Assembly (NCBI RefSeq): GCF_007827045.1
Contig: NZ_RPFW01000003.1
Location: forward strand, 868,001 to 932,000
From: Trebonia kvetii
Lineage (GTDB): Bacteria; Actinomycetota; Actinomycetes; Streptosporangiales; Streptosporangiaceae
Reading direction: 5' to 3'
DNA: 64,000 nt
The notes under the pieces: generated by a model
Told to the model about the DNA's origin: nothing
What the model saw: the letters and a program-made list of their open reading frames with translations, nothing else
Database searches by the model: none
In this document: positions 1 through 8,545 of the stretch, one piece after another
Layout: each line of letters starts with the position of its first letter
Position numbering within the stretch: position 1 is the stretch's first letter
Position numbers and translations under genes: made by a program

Positions 1-346
1 ACGTGTAGAAGATGTCCGGCTCGGTCCCGCCGCGCAGCATCGAGGTGAAGCTGGCGGTCTGCTCGCACGGGTAGTTGTAGATGCTGTTAATGGTGATGTT
101 GGGGTTGGCCTTCTCGAAGATCCCTACATCCTCGAGCCATTCCTTGTGCTGCACGGGCTGCTGCGCCTGGGGGGGCGCGCAGTCGATGCTGATGGTGACC
201 TTCTGGCCGGACGCGCCTGTCGTCCCGCCGGGGGTGGCCGTGTTGCTCGAGCCGCTTGAGCAGGCCGCCGCGGTCAGAACAAGTCCCGCCGCAGCGGCCA
301 CCGCGATAGCCCGCGGGCGCCGCAGTCGGTCGTAGATGCTGCTCAT
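1..346 (-). CDS. Sugar ABC transporter substrate-binding lipoprotein (5' part only)
   Basis: The gene runs off the left edge, so only about the first 115 residues are present. The start is the ATG at 346, preceded by an AAGGGATGG ribosome-binding site. Residues 1-30 form a lipoprotein signal: basic N-terminus, alanine-rich hydrophobic core and a lipobox ending AAAC followed by a Ser/Gly linker. The mature part has the pattern of family 1 extracellular solute-binding proteins (FEKANPNITI, then SMLRGGTEPDIFY). It should capture an oligosaccharide outside the membrane for an ABC importer whose permeases lie outside the window. A LacI regulator is divergent at 680, with a palindrome between them. 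The family is clear; the substrate is not. Confidence 0.85.
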   Translation of the reverse strand, partial: MSSIYDRLRRPRAIAVAAAAGLVLTAAACSSGSSNTATPGGTTGASGQKVTISIDCAPPQAQQPVQHKEWLEDVGIFEKANPNITINSIYNYPCEQTASFTSMLRGGTEPDIFYT

Positions 347-640
347 CGCTCCATCCCTTTCTATGGGGCTGAATGTGGGCGATGGGCACACCCGCCCTGC
401 TTCGCGCCTGTCGCGCTAGCAGCCGGGCCGGGCACCGTCGCCGTTAGGGGTGAACATACATAGCCAGACATCTGTCGGCAAGATCTCGATCATCCGCTGC
501 AAAGAAACAACATTCATATGCAGGTCTTGGACTCTTCTCCGGTGAACGCTCACATCGGCCACATAGCCCGTTATCCTGCGGCTTTTGCCCTGCAAGTCAG
601 CGGAGCACTCGCCGTCAGAGGGTGAAAATATCTCTCTGAT

Positions 641-658
641 AACGCAAATTCTTGCGTT
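641..658. promoter_or_regulatory. Palindromic operator candidate AACGCAA-ATTC-TTGCGTT
   Basis: A perfect 7-bp inverted repeat with a 4-bp centre lies in the 333-bp divergent region between the binding-protein gene and the LacI gene. It sits just upstream of a possible -10 hexamer, TACACT (668-673). The ATG at 680 is seven bases past that hexamer, so the regulator mRNA may be leaderless. Size, symmetry and position fit a LacI-family operator serving both genes. Nothing else recognisable was seen in 347-640. Confidence 0.55.
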
Positions 659-679
659 GATATGACGTACACTTGCTGC

Positions 680-1693
680 ATGACGCGTACTCCCGCCCGG
701 CGTCTTGCCGAGGTTGCGAAGAAGGTTGGGGTTAGTGAGGCCACCGTGAGCAGAGTGCTCAACGGAAAGGCCGGGGTGTCAGACAGCACCAGGGAAGCGG
801 TGCTCACCGCCCTCGACGTGCTCGGCTACGAGCGGCCGAGCAAGCTGCGCGGCCAGCGCGCCCGGCTGATCGGCCTCGTCCTGCCCGAGCTGCAGAACCC
901 GATCTTCCCCGCGCTCGCCGAGGTCATCGGTGGCGCGCTTGCCCAGCGCGGCTTTACCCCGGTGCTCTGCACCCGCACCGCGGGCGGGCTGTCCGAGGCC
1001 GATTACGTGGACATGCTGCTCGAGCAGCACGCGTCTGGCGTGGTGTTCGCCGGCGGCCACTACGCCGAGGTCGCGGCGCCGCACGAGCACTACCGCCTGC
1101 TGCGCGGCAGAGGCGTGCCCGTCGTGCTGATCAACGCGGCGATCGACCTGGACTTCCCGTGCGTGGCCACCGACGACGCCTCGGCCGCCGTGCAGGCCTT
1201 CACACACCTGTCCGCGCTCGGGCACGAGCGGATCGGCCTGGTGCTCGGCCCCGAGGATCACATGCCGTCGCGGCGTAAGCTCGCCGCGTTCACCGAGGCC
1301 GCGGCGGGCGCGGGCCTCGGCGCCGCACCCGTCGAGCACGCGCTGTTCTCGCTCGAGGGCGGCCAGGCGGCCACCACCCGGATGCTCCGCCAGGGTGTCA
1401 CCGGCATCATCTGCGGCAGCGACGTGCTTGCGCTCGGCGCGATCCGCGCGGTGCGCCGGGCGGGCCTGACCGTCCCCGGCGACGTCTCCGTGGTCGGCTA
1501 CGACGATTCCGCCTGGCTGAACGCCACCGACCCACCGCTGACCACGGTCCGCCAGCCGATCGAGTCGATGGGCAAGGCCGCCGTGGCGCTGCTCGTCAAC
1601 CAGATGGAGACCGTGATCGCGCACGCCGAGGAGCTACTGTTCGAGCCCGAACTGGTCGTCCGCGGCTCAACCGGCCCCGCCAAGACCCCCTGA
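680..1693 (+). CDS. LacI-family transcriptional regulator
   Basis: A DNA-binding repressor of about 337 residues. The N-terminal helix-turn-helix is typical (RLAEVAKKVGVSEATVSRVL), followed by the hinge (RPSKLRGQRARLIGLVLPEL) and a periplasmic-binding-protein-like effector domain ending with the usual TTVRQPIESMG motif. The ATG at 680 is preferred because the helix-turn-helix follows directly; an in-frame ATG at 662 would add six residues. It is divergent from the sugar-binding lipoprotein gene, so it probably represses that importer and is released by a sugar. The effector cannot be read from the sequence. Confidence 0.9.
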   Translation: MTRTPARRLAEVAKKVGVSEATVSRVLNGKAGVSDSTREAVLTALDVLGYERPSKLRGQRARLIGLVLPELQNPIFPALAEVIGGALAQRGFTPVLCTRTAGGLSEADYVDMLLEQHASGVVFAGGHYAEVAAPHEHYRLLRGRGVPVVLINAAIDLDFPCVATDDASAAVQAFTHLSALGHERIGLVLGPEDHMPSRRKLAAFTEAAAGAGLGAAPVEHALFSLEGGQAATTRMLRQGVTGIICGSDVLALGAIRAVRRAGLTVPGDVSVVGYDDSAWLNATDPPLTTVRQPIESMGKAAVALLVNQMETVIAHAEELLFEPELVVRGSTGPAKTP

Positions 1694-1740
1694 CGCTCCC
1701 GCCCGTCACTGCTGCCCCCGACACCCATGAGTTCCGGCAT

Positions 1741-1803
1741 GATTCTGGCTCTGGGTGCCCGGGGGCCAATAGAGCGGGCTCTGGGTGCCCCAAGGCCAGA
1801 ATC
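1741..1803. repeat. Inverted repeat enclosing a direct repeat, between convergent genes
   Basis: GATTCTGGC (1741-1749) and GCCAGAATC (1795-1803) are perfect inverted arms. Between them GGCTCTGGGTGCCC occurs twice (1747-1760 and 1777-1790), 30 bp apart. The element lies in the 131-bp gap between the convergent LacI and methyltransferase genes, where a bidirectional terminator is expected. There is no T-tract. Confidence 0.5.
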
Positions 1804-1824
1804 CTCCGGGCGCGGCCCCCGCGC

Positions 1825-2448
1825 TCAGGCCGGCGCCTTCGCGGTGCCGATGATGGCCGGGCGGACGAACGGCGGCGCCTTCGGCAGCGCGGTGTTCTCC
1901 ACCTCGGTGACGGTGAAGCCGGCCTGCCTGATCGTGTCCAGGGTGGCCCGGTTGCAGTCGCACCGGACGACGAGCCTGTTGAGCCAGTTCAGCCGGTCTT
2001 GCTGGCGTGCCCGCTTGGCATCGCCTGAGCGGACGTGCTCAAGGAACAGCAGCGTTCCGCCCGGCCGCAGCACCCGGCGCAGCTCGCGCAGCGCCCGCGG
2101 CTGGTCGTCGACACCGCACAGCACGAGCGTCGACACTGCCACGTCGAAGGTGCCGCTCTCGAATGGCAGGTCCTCGGCAGGCGCGCGGAGCACCGTGGCG
2201 TCCGAGCCGAGCTCGCGAACCCGTCGTTCCAGCTTGCGGACCATCGGCTGCACCGGCTCGGTCACCGTGAGGGACTTGACCTCTGGGCCGTACCAGGGCA
2301 GGTTCGCCCCGGTGCCGGCGCCGATCTCGACCACCTGGCCGGCCGCGTCGGCCAGCAGCCGCTTGCGCATGGCGCGCAGCCCCGCCTCCTCGGCCCGTGC
2401 GATCTGCCGGTCATAGGTGATGGCGAAAAGGCTGTCTCGCAACGACAT
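1825..2448 (-). CDS. Class I SAM-dependent methyltransferase
   Basis: A 207-residue protein with a Rossmann methyltransferase fold. Motif I is VVEIGAGTGANLPWY at about residues 39-53, the acidic residue closing strand beta2 is in LTVTEP, and the post-II motif is FDVAVSTLVLCGV, followed by LRELRRVLRPGGTLLFLEHV as in UbiE/Methyltransf_11 proteins. The C-terminal part resembles the METTL7-like subgroup (small lipophilic or thiol acceptors), but the acceptor is unknown. The start is the ATG at 2448. It is divergent from the regulator gene at 2599, with 150 bp between. Confidence 0.85.
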   Translation of the reverse strand: MSLRDSLFAITYDRQIARAEEAGLRAMRKRLLADAAGQVVEIGAGTGANLPWYGPEVKSLTVTEPVQPMVRKLERRVRELGSDATVLRAPAEDLPFESGTFDVAVSTLVLCGVDDQPRALRELRRVLRPGGTLLFLEHVRSGDAKRARQQDRLNWLNRLVVRCDCNRATLDTIRQAGFTVTEVENTALPKAPPFVRPAIIGTAKAPA

Positions 2449-2598
2449 GGCTGCATCACTTCGTTTCGTTCCCGCGCGCTCCCTGACGGAGCGTTTCCAT
2501 GTACTGACCGTACGGGCGCGCGGGCCTGCGCCGCATGGGGCCGATGCCTCATCTTCGCGGGCTACTTGCGTCGCGACCTCGGGCGTTATCCTGGTGCG

Positions 2599-4176
2599 AT
2601 GGAGGAAGCCGGACGCCAGCGGGTCCGGCTGGCCGAGCTTGTCGCGTCACTGTCCCTCGGCATTGACCTCGGCTTCGGCCAGCCGATGGAGCACGTGCTG
2701 CGCCAGTGCCTGATCGCCCTGCGTCTCGCCGATCGCGGAGCGCTCGGCGAGGAGGACCGGGCGGCCGTCTACTACACCGCGCTGCTCGTTAACGTCGGCT
2801 GTCACGCCGACGCCCATGAGCAGGCGAAATGGTTCGGCGATGACATCACGCTCAAGTCGGGCAAGTACGACCACGAGATGCGCAGCATGCGCGGGGCGCT
2901 CTCGACCCTGCGGCTGATCGGCTCGGGCAACTCGCCGCTGTACCGGTTCCGGGTGGGGCTTGAGTTCGCGGTCTCCGGGCACCGCGAACTCGACGGGATG
3001 ATCGCGCAGCATGCCCGGCTGGCCAAGACCCTGGCCGAGCAGCTCGGCCTGCCGCCGGGCGTCCGCGACGCGGTCGGCTCGGCGTACGAGCAGTGGGACG
3101 GGCGGGGCTGGCCGGGCGAACTGCGGGCCGAGGCGGTCCCGGTCGCGGCCCGGATCGCTCAGCTCTCCGAGTTCATGGAGGTGGCGCACCGGGTGCGCGG
3201 GGTTGACGCCGCGCGGAGCCTGGCCCAGGCGAGGTCCGGCAGGCAGTTCGATCCGGAACTGGCGGACTTGCTTTGCAAGTCGGCGAACGAGATCTTCGAC
3301 GCCCTCGACACGGTCTCCACCTGGCAGGCGGTGATCGCCGCCGAGCCGGCGCTGACCGTGGGACTCAGCCCGGCGGAGCTCGACGCCGCGCTGACCGCGA
3401 TCGCGAACTTCGTCGACCTGAAGTCGCCATTCATGCTCGGTCACTCCCTCGCGGTGGCGGAGCTTGCCGAGGACGCCGGGCGCAGGCTCGGCCTGCCCGC
3501 CGAGAAGACAGCCCTGCTGTACCGGGCAGGCCTCGTCCATGGCTATGGCCGGCTCGGCGTGTCGAACTCGATCCTGGACAAGCCGGGGCCGCTGAGCGCC
3601 GGCGAGTGGGAGCGGGTCAGGATGGCGCCCTACCTGACCGAGCGGATGCTGCGGCAGTCGGCCGCGCTCGCGCCGCTCGGCGAGATCGCGGTGCAGCTGC
3701 GGGAGCGGCTTGACGGCAGCGGCTACCCGCGAGGACTCTCCGGCGGCGCGATCTCCCGGCTGGCCCGGGTGCTCGGCGCGGCGGAGGCGTATCAAGCCAT
3801 GCGCGAGCCACGGCCGTACCGTCCCGCGCGGACGGCCGCGGCCGCGGCCGCGGAGCTGCAGGCTGAGGTCCGCGCCGGCCGCCTCGATGGTGATGCGGTT
3901 GGCGCCGTCCTCGAGGCGGCCGGCCACCGGGTGGCGCGCCGCCGGACCGCGGTGGCGGGCCTCACCGCCCGCGAGATCGAGGTGCTCGTCCTGCTGGCCC
4001 GCGGCGCCGCCAACAAGCAGATCGCCACCGAGCTGGTGATCACGCCCAAGACGGCCCGCAACCACGTGGAGCACATCTACGCCAAGATCGGCGCCTCGAG
4101 CCGGGCGTCCGCCGCGATGTTCGCGATGCAGCACGGCCTGCTCCCCGAGGACGAGATCGCCCTCCCGGTCCAGTAA
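2599..4176 (+). CDS. Regulator with degenerate HD/HD-GYP modules and a LuxR-type HTH
   Basis: About 525 residues from the ATG at 2599. There are two HD-like segments: the first ends in EQWDGRGWPGEL (around residue 170), the second spans roughly residues 265-420. The second keeps the GYP-like GSGYPRGL, but the usual metal-binding HD pair reads HG (LVHGYGRLGV), so phosphodiesterase activity is doubtful. Residues 455-515 form a GerE/LuxR helix-turn-helix (LTAREIEVLVLLARG, then ELVITPKTARNHVEHIYAKIG). It probably acts as a transcription factor with a ligand-sensing HD-type module. The stop is only 3 bp from that of the convergent enolase-type gene. The ligand is unknown. Confidence 0.8.
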   Translation: MEEAGRQRVRLAELVASLSLGIDLGFGQPMEHVLRQCLIALRLADRGALGEEDRAAVYYTALLVNVGCHADAHEQAKWFGDDITLKSGKYDHEMRSMRGALSTLRLIGSGNSPLYRFRVGLEFAVSGHRELDGMIAQHARLAKTLAEQLGLPPGVRDAVGSAYEQWDGRGWPGELRAEAVPVAARIAQLSEFMEVAHRVRGVDAARSLAQARSGRQFDPELADLLCKSANEIFDALDTVSTWQAVIAAEPALTVGLSPAELDAALTAIANFVDLKSPFMLGHSLAVAELAEDAGRRLGLPAEKTALLYRAGLVHGYGRLGVSNSILDKPGPLSAGEWERVRMAPYLTERMLRQSAALAPLGEIAVQLRERLDGSGYPRGLSGGAISRLARVLGAAEAYQAMREPRPYRPARTAAAAAAELQAEVRAGRLDGDAVGAVLEAAGHRVARRRTAVAGLTAREIEVLVLLARGAANKQIATELVITPKTARNHVEHIYAKIGASSRASAAMFAMQHGLLPEDEIALPVQ

Positions 4177-4179
4177 CCG

Positions 4180-5328
4180 TCAGTGCCAGGCGGGGCCGTC
4201 GGTGAGCGGGTGGGCGCGCAGGTAGTCCTCGTCCACCTCCACGCCGAGGCCGGGGCCGTCGAGGGGTGTCACCGTGCCGGATGCGGACAGCCTGTACGAC
4301 GCCGAGCAGGCGACGGTGCGCAGCGGGTTGTCCGTCGAGCCGTCGGCCTCGAAGTACCAGCCGTTCTCGATGGCCGCCAGGAAGTGCACGCTCGCGGCGA
4401 AGTTCAGCCCGGTGTGGCAGCCGTGCGTGCAGACGGGAAGGCCAGCTCCTGACGCGAGCGCGGCGATGCGCAGCGCCTCGGTGATCCCGCCGCACCGGGA
4501 CAGGTCGGGCTGCACGATGGACACCGCGCCCGCGTCGAGCAGCCGGTGGAACTCGTACCTGGTGTAGCAGTTCTCGCCGGCCGCCAGCGGCAGCACGTCG
4601 GCCGTGATGGACCCGGCGGAGCGCCATGACCGGTCCTGGTAGGGCGGGAACGGCTCCTCGAGCCAGCCCGCCCCGGTCTCGGCGAGCACCGGCAGCATGG
4701 CGCGGACGTCGGAGACCGAGTAGCGGCAGTTCGCATCGGCCAGCAGCCCGACGTCGGAGCCGAGCGCGGCACGCAGCGCACGGGCCCGTTCGGCATCCGA
4801 TTCGAGCGTGTCGCCGAGCCGCAGCTTGACGGCGCGGTAACCGGCGGCGACCTGGCTGAGCGCCTCGTCGGCGACCGCGGCAGGCGCGGCGTAGCCGAGC
4901 GCGAAGCCGCCGGCGTAGGCGGGCACCTCCCTGGCGGACCCGCCGAGCAGCCGGTAAAGGGGGACGCCGAGCGCCTTGCCCGCCAGGTCCCACAGGGCCA
5001 TGTCGATGCCGCTCATCGCGCACACGCAGGCGGCGCAGGTGCCGTGGTTGGCGAGCACCCGGCGCTCGAAGACGTCCCAGACAGCCGTGGTCGCGGCGGC
5101 GTCCATGCCGGTGAGCAGGTCGCGCAGGGTCGTGTTGACGGTCGCGGCGACGGCGAGCGGAGCCCGGCCGTTGTACGACTCGCCGTATCCGGTCAGTCCG
5201 CCGACGGTGGTGACTTTGACGATCACCGTGTCTCGCTTGGTGACCGAGCCGAGGCCCTGGGTGACGGCCTGGCGCAGCGGGAAGGAGACGGGCAGCGCCT
5301 CGATTGACGCGATGGTCAGGTCTTTCAT
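4180..5328 (-). CDS. Enolase-superfamily (mandelate racemase/muconate lactonizing) enzyme
   Basis: A 382-residue enzyme of the MR/MLE group, which removes a proton alpha to a carboxylate and dehydrates or isomerises sugar acids or related compounds. Visible landmarks are KLR where KxK is common (AVKLRLG), LLADANCRYS and EEPFPPYQ carrying the first two metal ligands, the third ligand in AAGEN, QPDLSRCGG, and the catalytic-histidine segment CTHGCHTGLN. Its ATG shares one base (TGATG) with the stop of the upstream oxygenase gene, so the two are translationally coupled. It is probably a dehydratase or racemase in a short catabolic pathway; the substrate is unassigned. Confidence 0.85.
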   Translation of the reverse strand: MKDLTIASIEALPVSFPLRQAVTQGLGSVTKRDTVIVKVTTVGGLTGYGESYNGRAPLAVAATVNTTLRDLLTGMDAAATTAVWDVFERRVLANHGTCAACVCAMSGIDMALWDLAGKALGVPLYRLLGGSAREVPAYAGGFALGYAAPAAVADEALSQVAAGYRAVKLRLGDTLESDAERARALRAALGSDVGLLADANCRYSVSDVRAMLPVLAETGAGWLEEPFPPYQDRSWRSAGSITADVLPLAAGENCYTRYEFHRLLDAGAVSIVQPDLSRCGGITEALRIAALASGAGLPVCTHGCHTGLNFAASVHFLAAIENGWYFEADGSTDNPLRTVACSASYRLSASGTVTPLDGPGLGVEVDEDYLRAHPLTDGPAWH

Positions 5329-6128
5329 CAGTCCGCAAAGAAGGCGAACACGCGCACCTCGATGGACGCGCGGGGCGGCGCGGACGGCGGGCAGGAGTCA
5401 CTGACGAACGCGCTGTGCGGCACCTGCTCGGCGTGACCAGGCGCGGAGTCGAACGACCTGAAGACGTACGCCTCGTCGCGCGTCATGTCGGGGCAGTACC
5501 ACCAGCGGTGCGCCTGGTTGTGGTAGTACGCGATGTTTTCCCAGGTGAGGAGGTCGCCCATGGCCGTTTTCATGGTGATCTCGCAGTACTGCTTGTCCGG
5601 CGGCGCGACGCTGCGGACGTCGCAGAGCGCGAGCGGCACGTCCTGCGGCGGCCCGGAGAACGTACGCCACACGTTGAGCACGCAGAACCGGGACAGCATC
5701 CGGGCAGCCGCCTCGGCCTGCGGGAGGTTGCGCTCCAGCATGGCGACCGCGGCGGCGGCGCTGAAGTCGGCGTGCGCGAAGTCGCCGGTGAACGTGGTCC
5801 CCGCGGGCCGCGGGCCCGCCCGGCCGCTGACCCGGATCACCGGGCTGTTGAGCAGCGCGGTCGCGGCGCAGCCGGTGAGCGCGCGGACCAGGTCGCGTGC
5901 CTCGGCGACGTACCGGCCGGCCACCTCGCCTGGGTCGTAGAAGTCGCCGACCGCGGTGGGCGCGGTCACCAGCGTGAAGCCCTCCCGGTCGAGGGTGAAC
6001 CCGCCGCCCGCGGCGCGCATGTTCCCGACGGTGACCGGCCGGCTCGTCAGCGGCAGCGCGGTGAAGTCGGGGCGGGCGTCCGGCGCGGGGCGCCGCGGCG
6101 GGTCGTAGTAGGCGATCGTTGCCTGCAC
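5328..6128 (-). CDS. CmcJ/NvfI-family putative non-heme iron oxygenase
   Basis: 266 residues, GTG start at 6128 with GGGGAGG upstream. The family signatures are CVLNVWRTFSGP, the segment from AYYHNQAHRWWYCPDM to DEAYVFRSFDS, and PHSAF followed near the C-terminus by a basic SIEVRVFAF ending. The family includes CmcJ of cephamycin biosynthesis and fungal NvfI/AsaB-type oxygenases; many members bind Fe(II) through His residues. Here it sits between an SDR and an enolase-superfamily gene in one operon (15-bp gap upstream, one-base overlap downstream). The substrate is unknown; a role in breaking down a small hydroxylated acid or lactone is inference from context. Confidence 0.75.
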   Translation of the reverse strand: MQATIAYYDPPRRPAPDARPDFTALPLTSRPVTVGNMRAAGGGFTLDREGFTLVTAPTAVGDFYDPGEVAGRYVAEARDLVRALTGCAATALLNSPVIRVSGRAGPRPAGTTFTGDFAHADFSAAAAVAMLERNLPQAEAAARMLSRFCVLNVWRTFSGPPQDVPLALCDVRSVAPPDKQYCEITMKTAMGDLLTWENIAYYHNQAHRWWYCPDMTRDEAYVFRSFDSAPGHAEQVPHSAFVSDSCPPSAPPRASIEVRVFAFFAD

Positions 6129-6143
6129 GGCGGTTGCCTCCCC

Positions 6144-7028
6144 TCAGCCGGCACCCGGTCCTGTGCCAGTGCCCGCGTCGACGCCTGCGTCCAGGCCCGC
6201 GTCGAAGCCCGCCTCGGCGGCCTGCTCGCGGAACGCCGCGGCGATCGCCGCGTGCCGCTCGGCGACCATCGGGTACCAGTCGGGGTGGGTGAGCGCGTAC
6301 AGGTCGCCGCGCTTGATCGCGCGGACCACCACGGAGCCGGCCTCGTCGGGGTAGATCCACCGGTACCTGGGGTTGTCCTCGAGTTCGATGTCCACGTCCT
6401 TGAACCCGGCGTCCGGCAGGTCGGCGGGCCGGTTGCGGGACGACGTGCCGATGCTGGTGCGCACGGTGCCCGGGCAGAGCACGGACGCGCCGACCCGTGA
6501 GCCGTCCGCGGCGAGTTCGGCCGCGAGCACCTCGGTCAGCCCGACGACCCCGTACTTCGCGGCGGCATACGCCCCGAGGCGGGGCCCCGCGACCAGGCCG
6601 GCCATCGAGGCGGTGTTCACGATGTGGCCGCCCTCGCGGTTGGCCTTGAGTATGGGCAGGAACGCGTGTACGCCGTGGATGACACCCCACAGGTTGACGC
6701 CGAGCATCCAGCGCCAGTCGTCGAGCGTCAGGTCGGCGACCGGGGCGAGCGGCCCGATGCCCGCGTTGTTGCAGACGACGTGCACGGTGCCGAACGCCTC
6801 GACGGCGGCGCGGGCCAGGTCGGCGACGCTCTGCGCGTCGCTCACATCGGTCAGCACGCCAAGCGCACCGATCTCCGCGGCTGTCGCCTCCATGGCGTCC
6901 CGCTGGATGTCGGCGATGATCACCCGGGCGCCCTCGGCGGCGAGCCGGGTGGCGATGCCCTTGCCGATCCCCGAGGCGCCGCCGGTCACCACGGCGACCT
7001 TCCCGTCCAGGTCGGGCAGCCCGCTCAC
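6144..7028 (-). CDS. Short-chain dehydrogenase/reductase
   Basis: About 294 residues from the GTG at 7028. Classical SDR features are the NAD(P) motif VVTGGASGIGKGIA, a DI after beta2 (VIIADIQRD), CNNAGIG, catalytic Ser in NTASMAG, and YAAAK. The C-terminus ends in a low-complexity Gly/Asp/Ala tail. The GTG overlaps the stop of a 30-codon ORF (GTGA). A longer frame upstream lacks family features, so the GTG was chosen. As the first enzyme gene of the operon it probably oxidises an alcohol or sugar before the oxygenase and enolase-type steps; that order is inferred. Confidence 0.85.
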   Translation of the reverse strand: MSGLPDLDGKVAVVTGGASGIGKGIATRLAAEGARVIIADIQRDAMEATAAEIGALGVLTDVSDAQSVADLARAAVEAFGTVHVVCNNAGIGPLAPVADLTLDDWRWMLGVNLWGVIHGVHAFLPILKANREGGHIVNTASMAGLVAGPRLGAYAAAKYGVVGLTEVLAAELAADGSRVGASVLCPGTVRTSIGTSSRNRPADLPDAGFKDVDIELEDNPRYRWIYPDEAGSVVVRAIKRGDLYALTHPDWYPMVAERHAAIAAAFREQAAEAGFDAGLDAGVDAGTGTGPGAG

Positions 7029-7117
7029 CGCGCCGCCCGCTGGCACGTAGCCGCCTGCTCGCTCGTGGCAGCCCGCCGGTAGGTAAGCGTGCCCGTGCTC
7101 ATGCGCATTTCCGCCAT
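7025..7117 (-). CDS. 30-residue ORF, translationally coupled to the SDR gene
   Basis: ATG at 7117 preceded by AAGGAG with 5-bp spacing, the best ribosome-binding site in this operon. The ORF encodes 30 residues (starts MAEMRMSTGTLTYRR, ends in ATCQRAAR) and its TGA overlaps the SDR GTG as GTGA. It has no signal peptide or known motif. It may be a leader cistron that loads ribosomes for the weak SDR start, or a small peptide with its own role. It does not end like the mycofactocin precursor. Confidence 0.5.
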   Translation of the reverse strand: MAEMRMSTGTLTYRRAATSEQAATCQRAAR

Positions 7118-7206
7118 GGCAGCTCCTTCGCGGCCGGCCGGTTCGTCTCTCACCCCGAGACTTGCCGATCACCCCGCGGCACGCAATGCCCCCGTGAACG
7201 CAGAAA

Positions 7207-7246
7207 GTGGACGCTTGGGCACACCATAATGTGCCCAAGCGTCCAC
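7207..7246 (-). terminator. Perfect 16-bp stem-loop terminator after msiK
   Basis: GTGGACGCTTGGGCAC (7207-7222) and its exact reverse complement (7231-7246) flank an 8-base loop. On the minus strand the hairpin follows the msiK stop by 23 bp and is followed by TTTCTGCG, a short T-rich tail. It separates msiK transcription from the downstream SDR operon. Confidence 0.85.
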
Positions 7247-7269
7247 TGTGCGCTCAGAACAGAGCTACG

Positions 7270-8499
<1,230 letters not shown>

Positions 8500-8545
8500 T
8501 CGGAAACCTCCATGTCCGATCCCTGTCCGTGGGTTGAGCGCCATC

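Noticed and set aside
1727-2416. Plus-strand open frames across the methyltransferase gene
   Set aside because: They are antisense to a gene with clear SAM motifs and show Arg/Ser/Pro-rich shadow composition.
7025-7117. Mycofactocin precursor peptide
   Set aside because: The peptide does not end in the Val-Tyr-containing mycofactocin core, and no mft genes are nearby.
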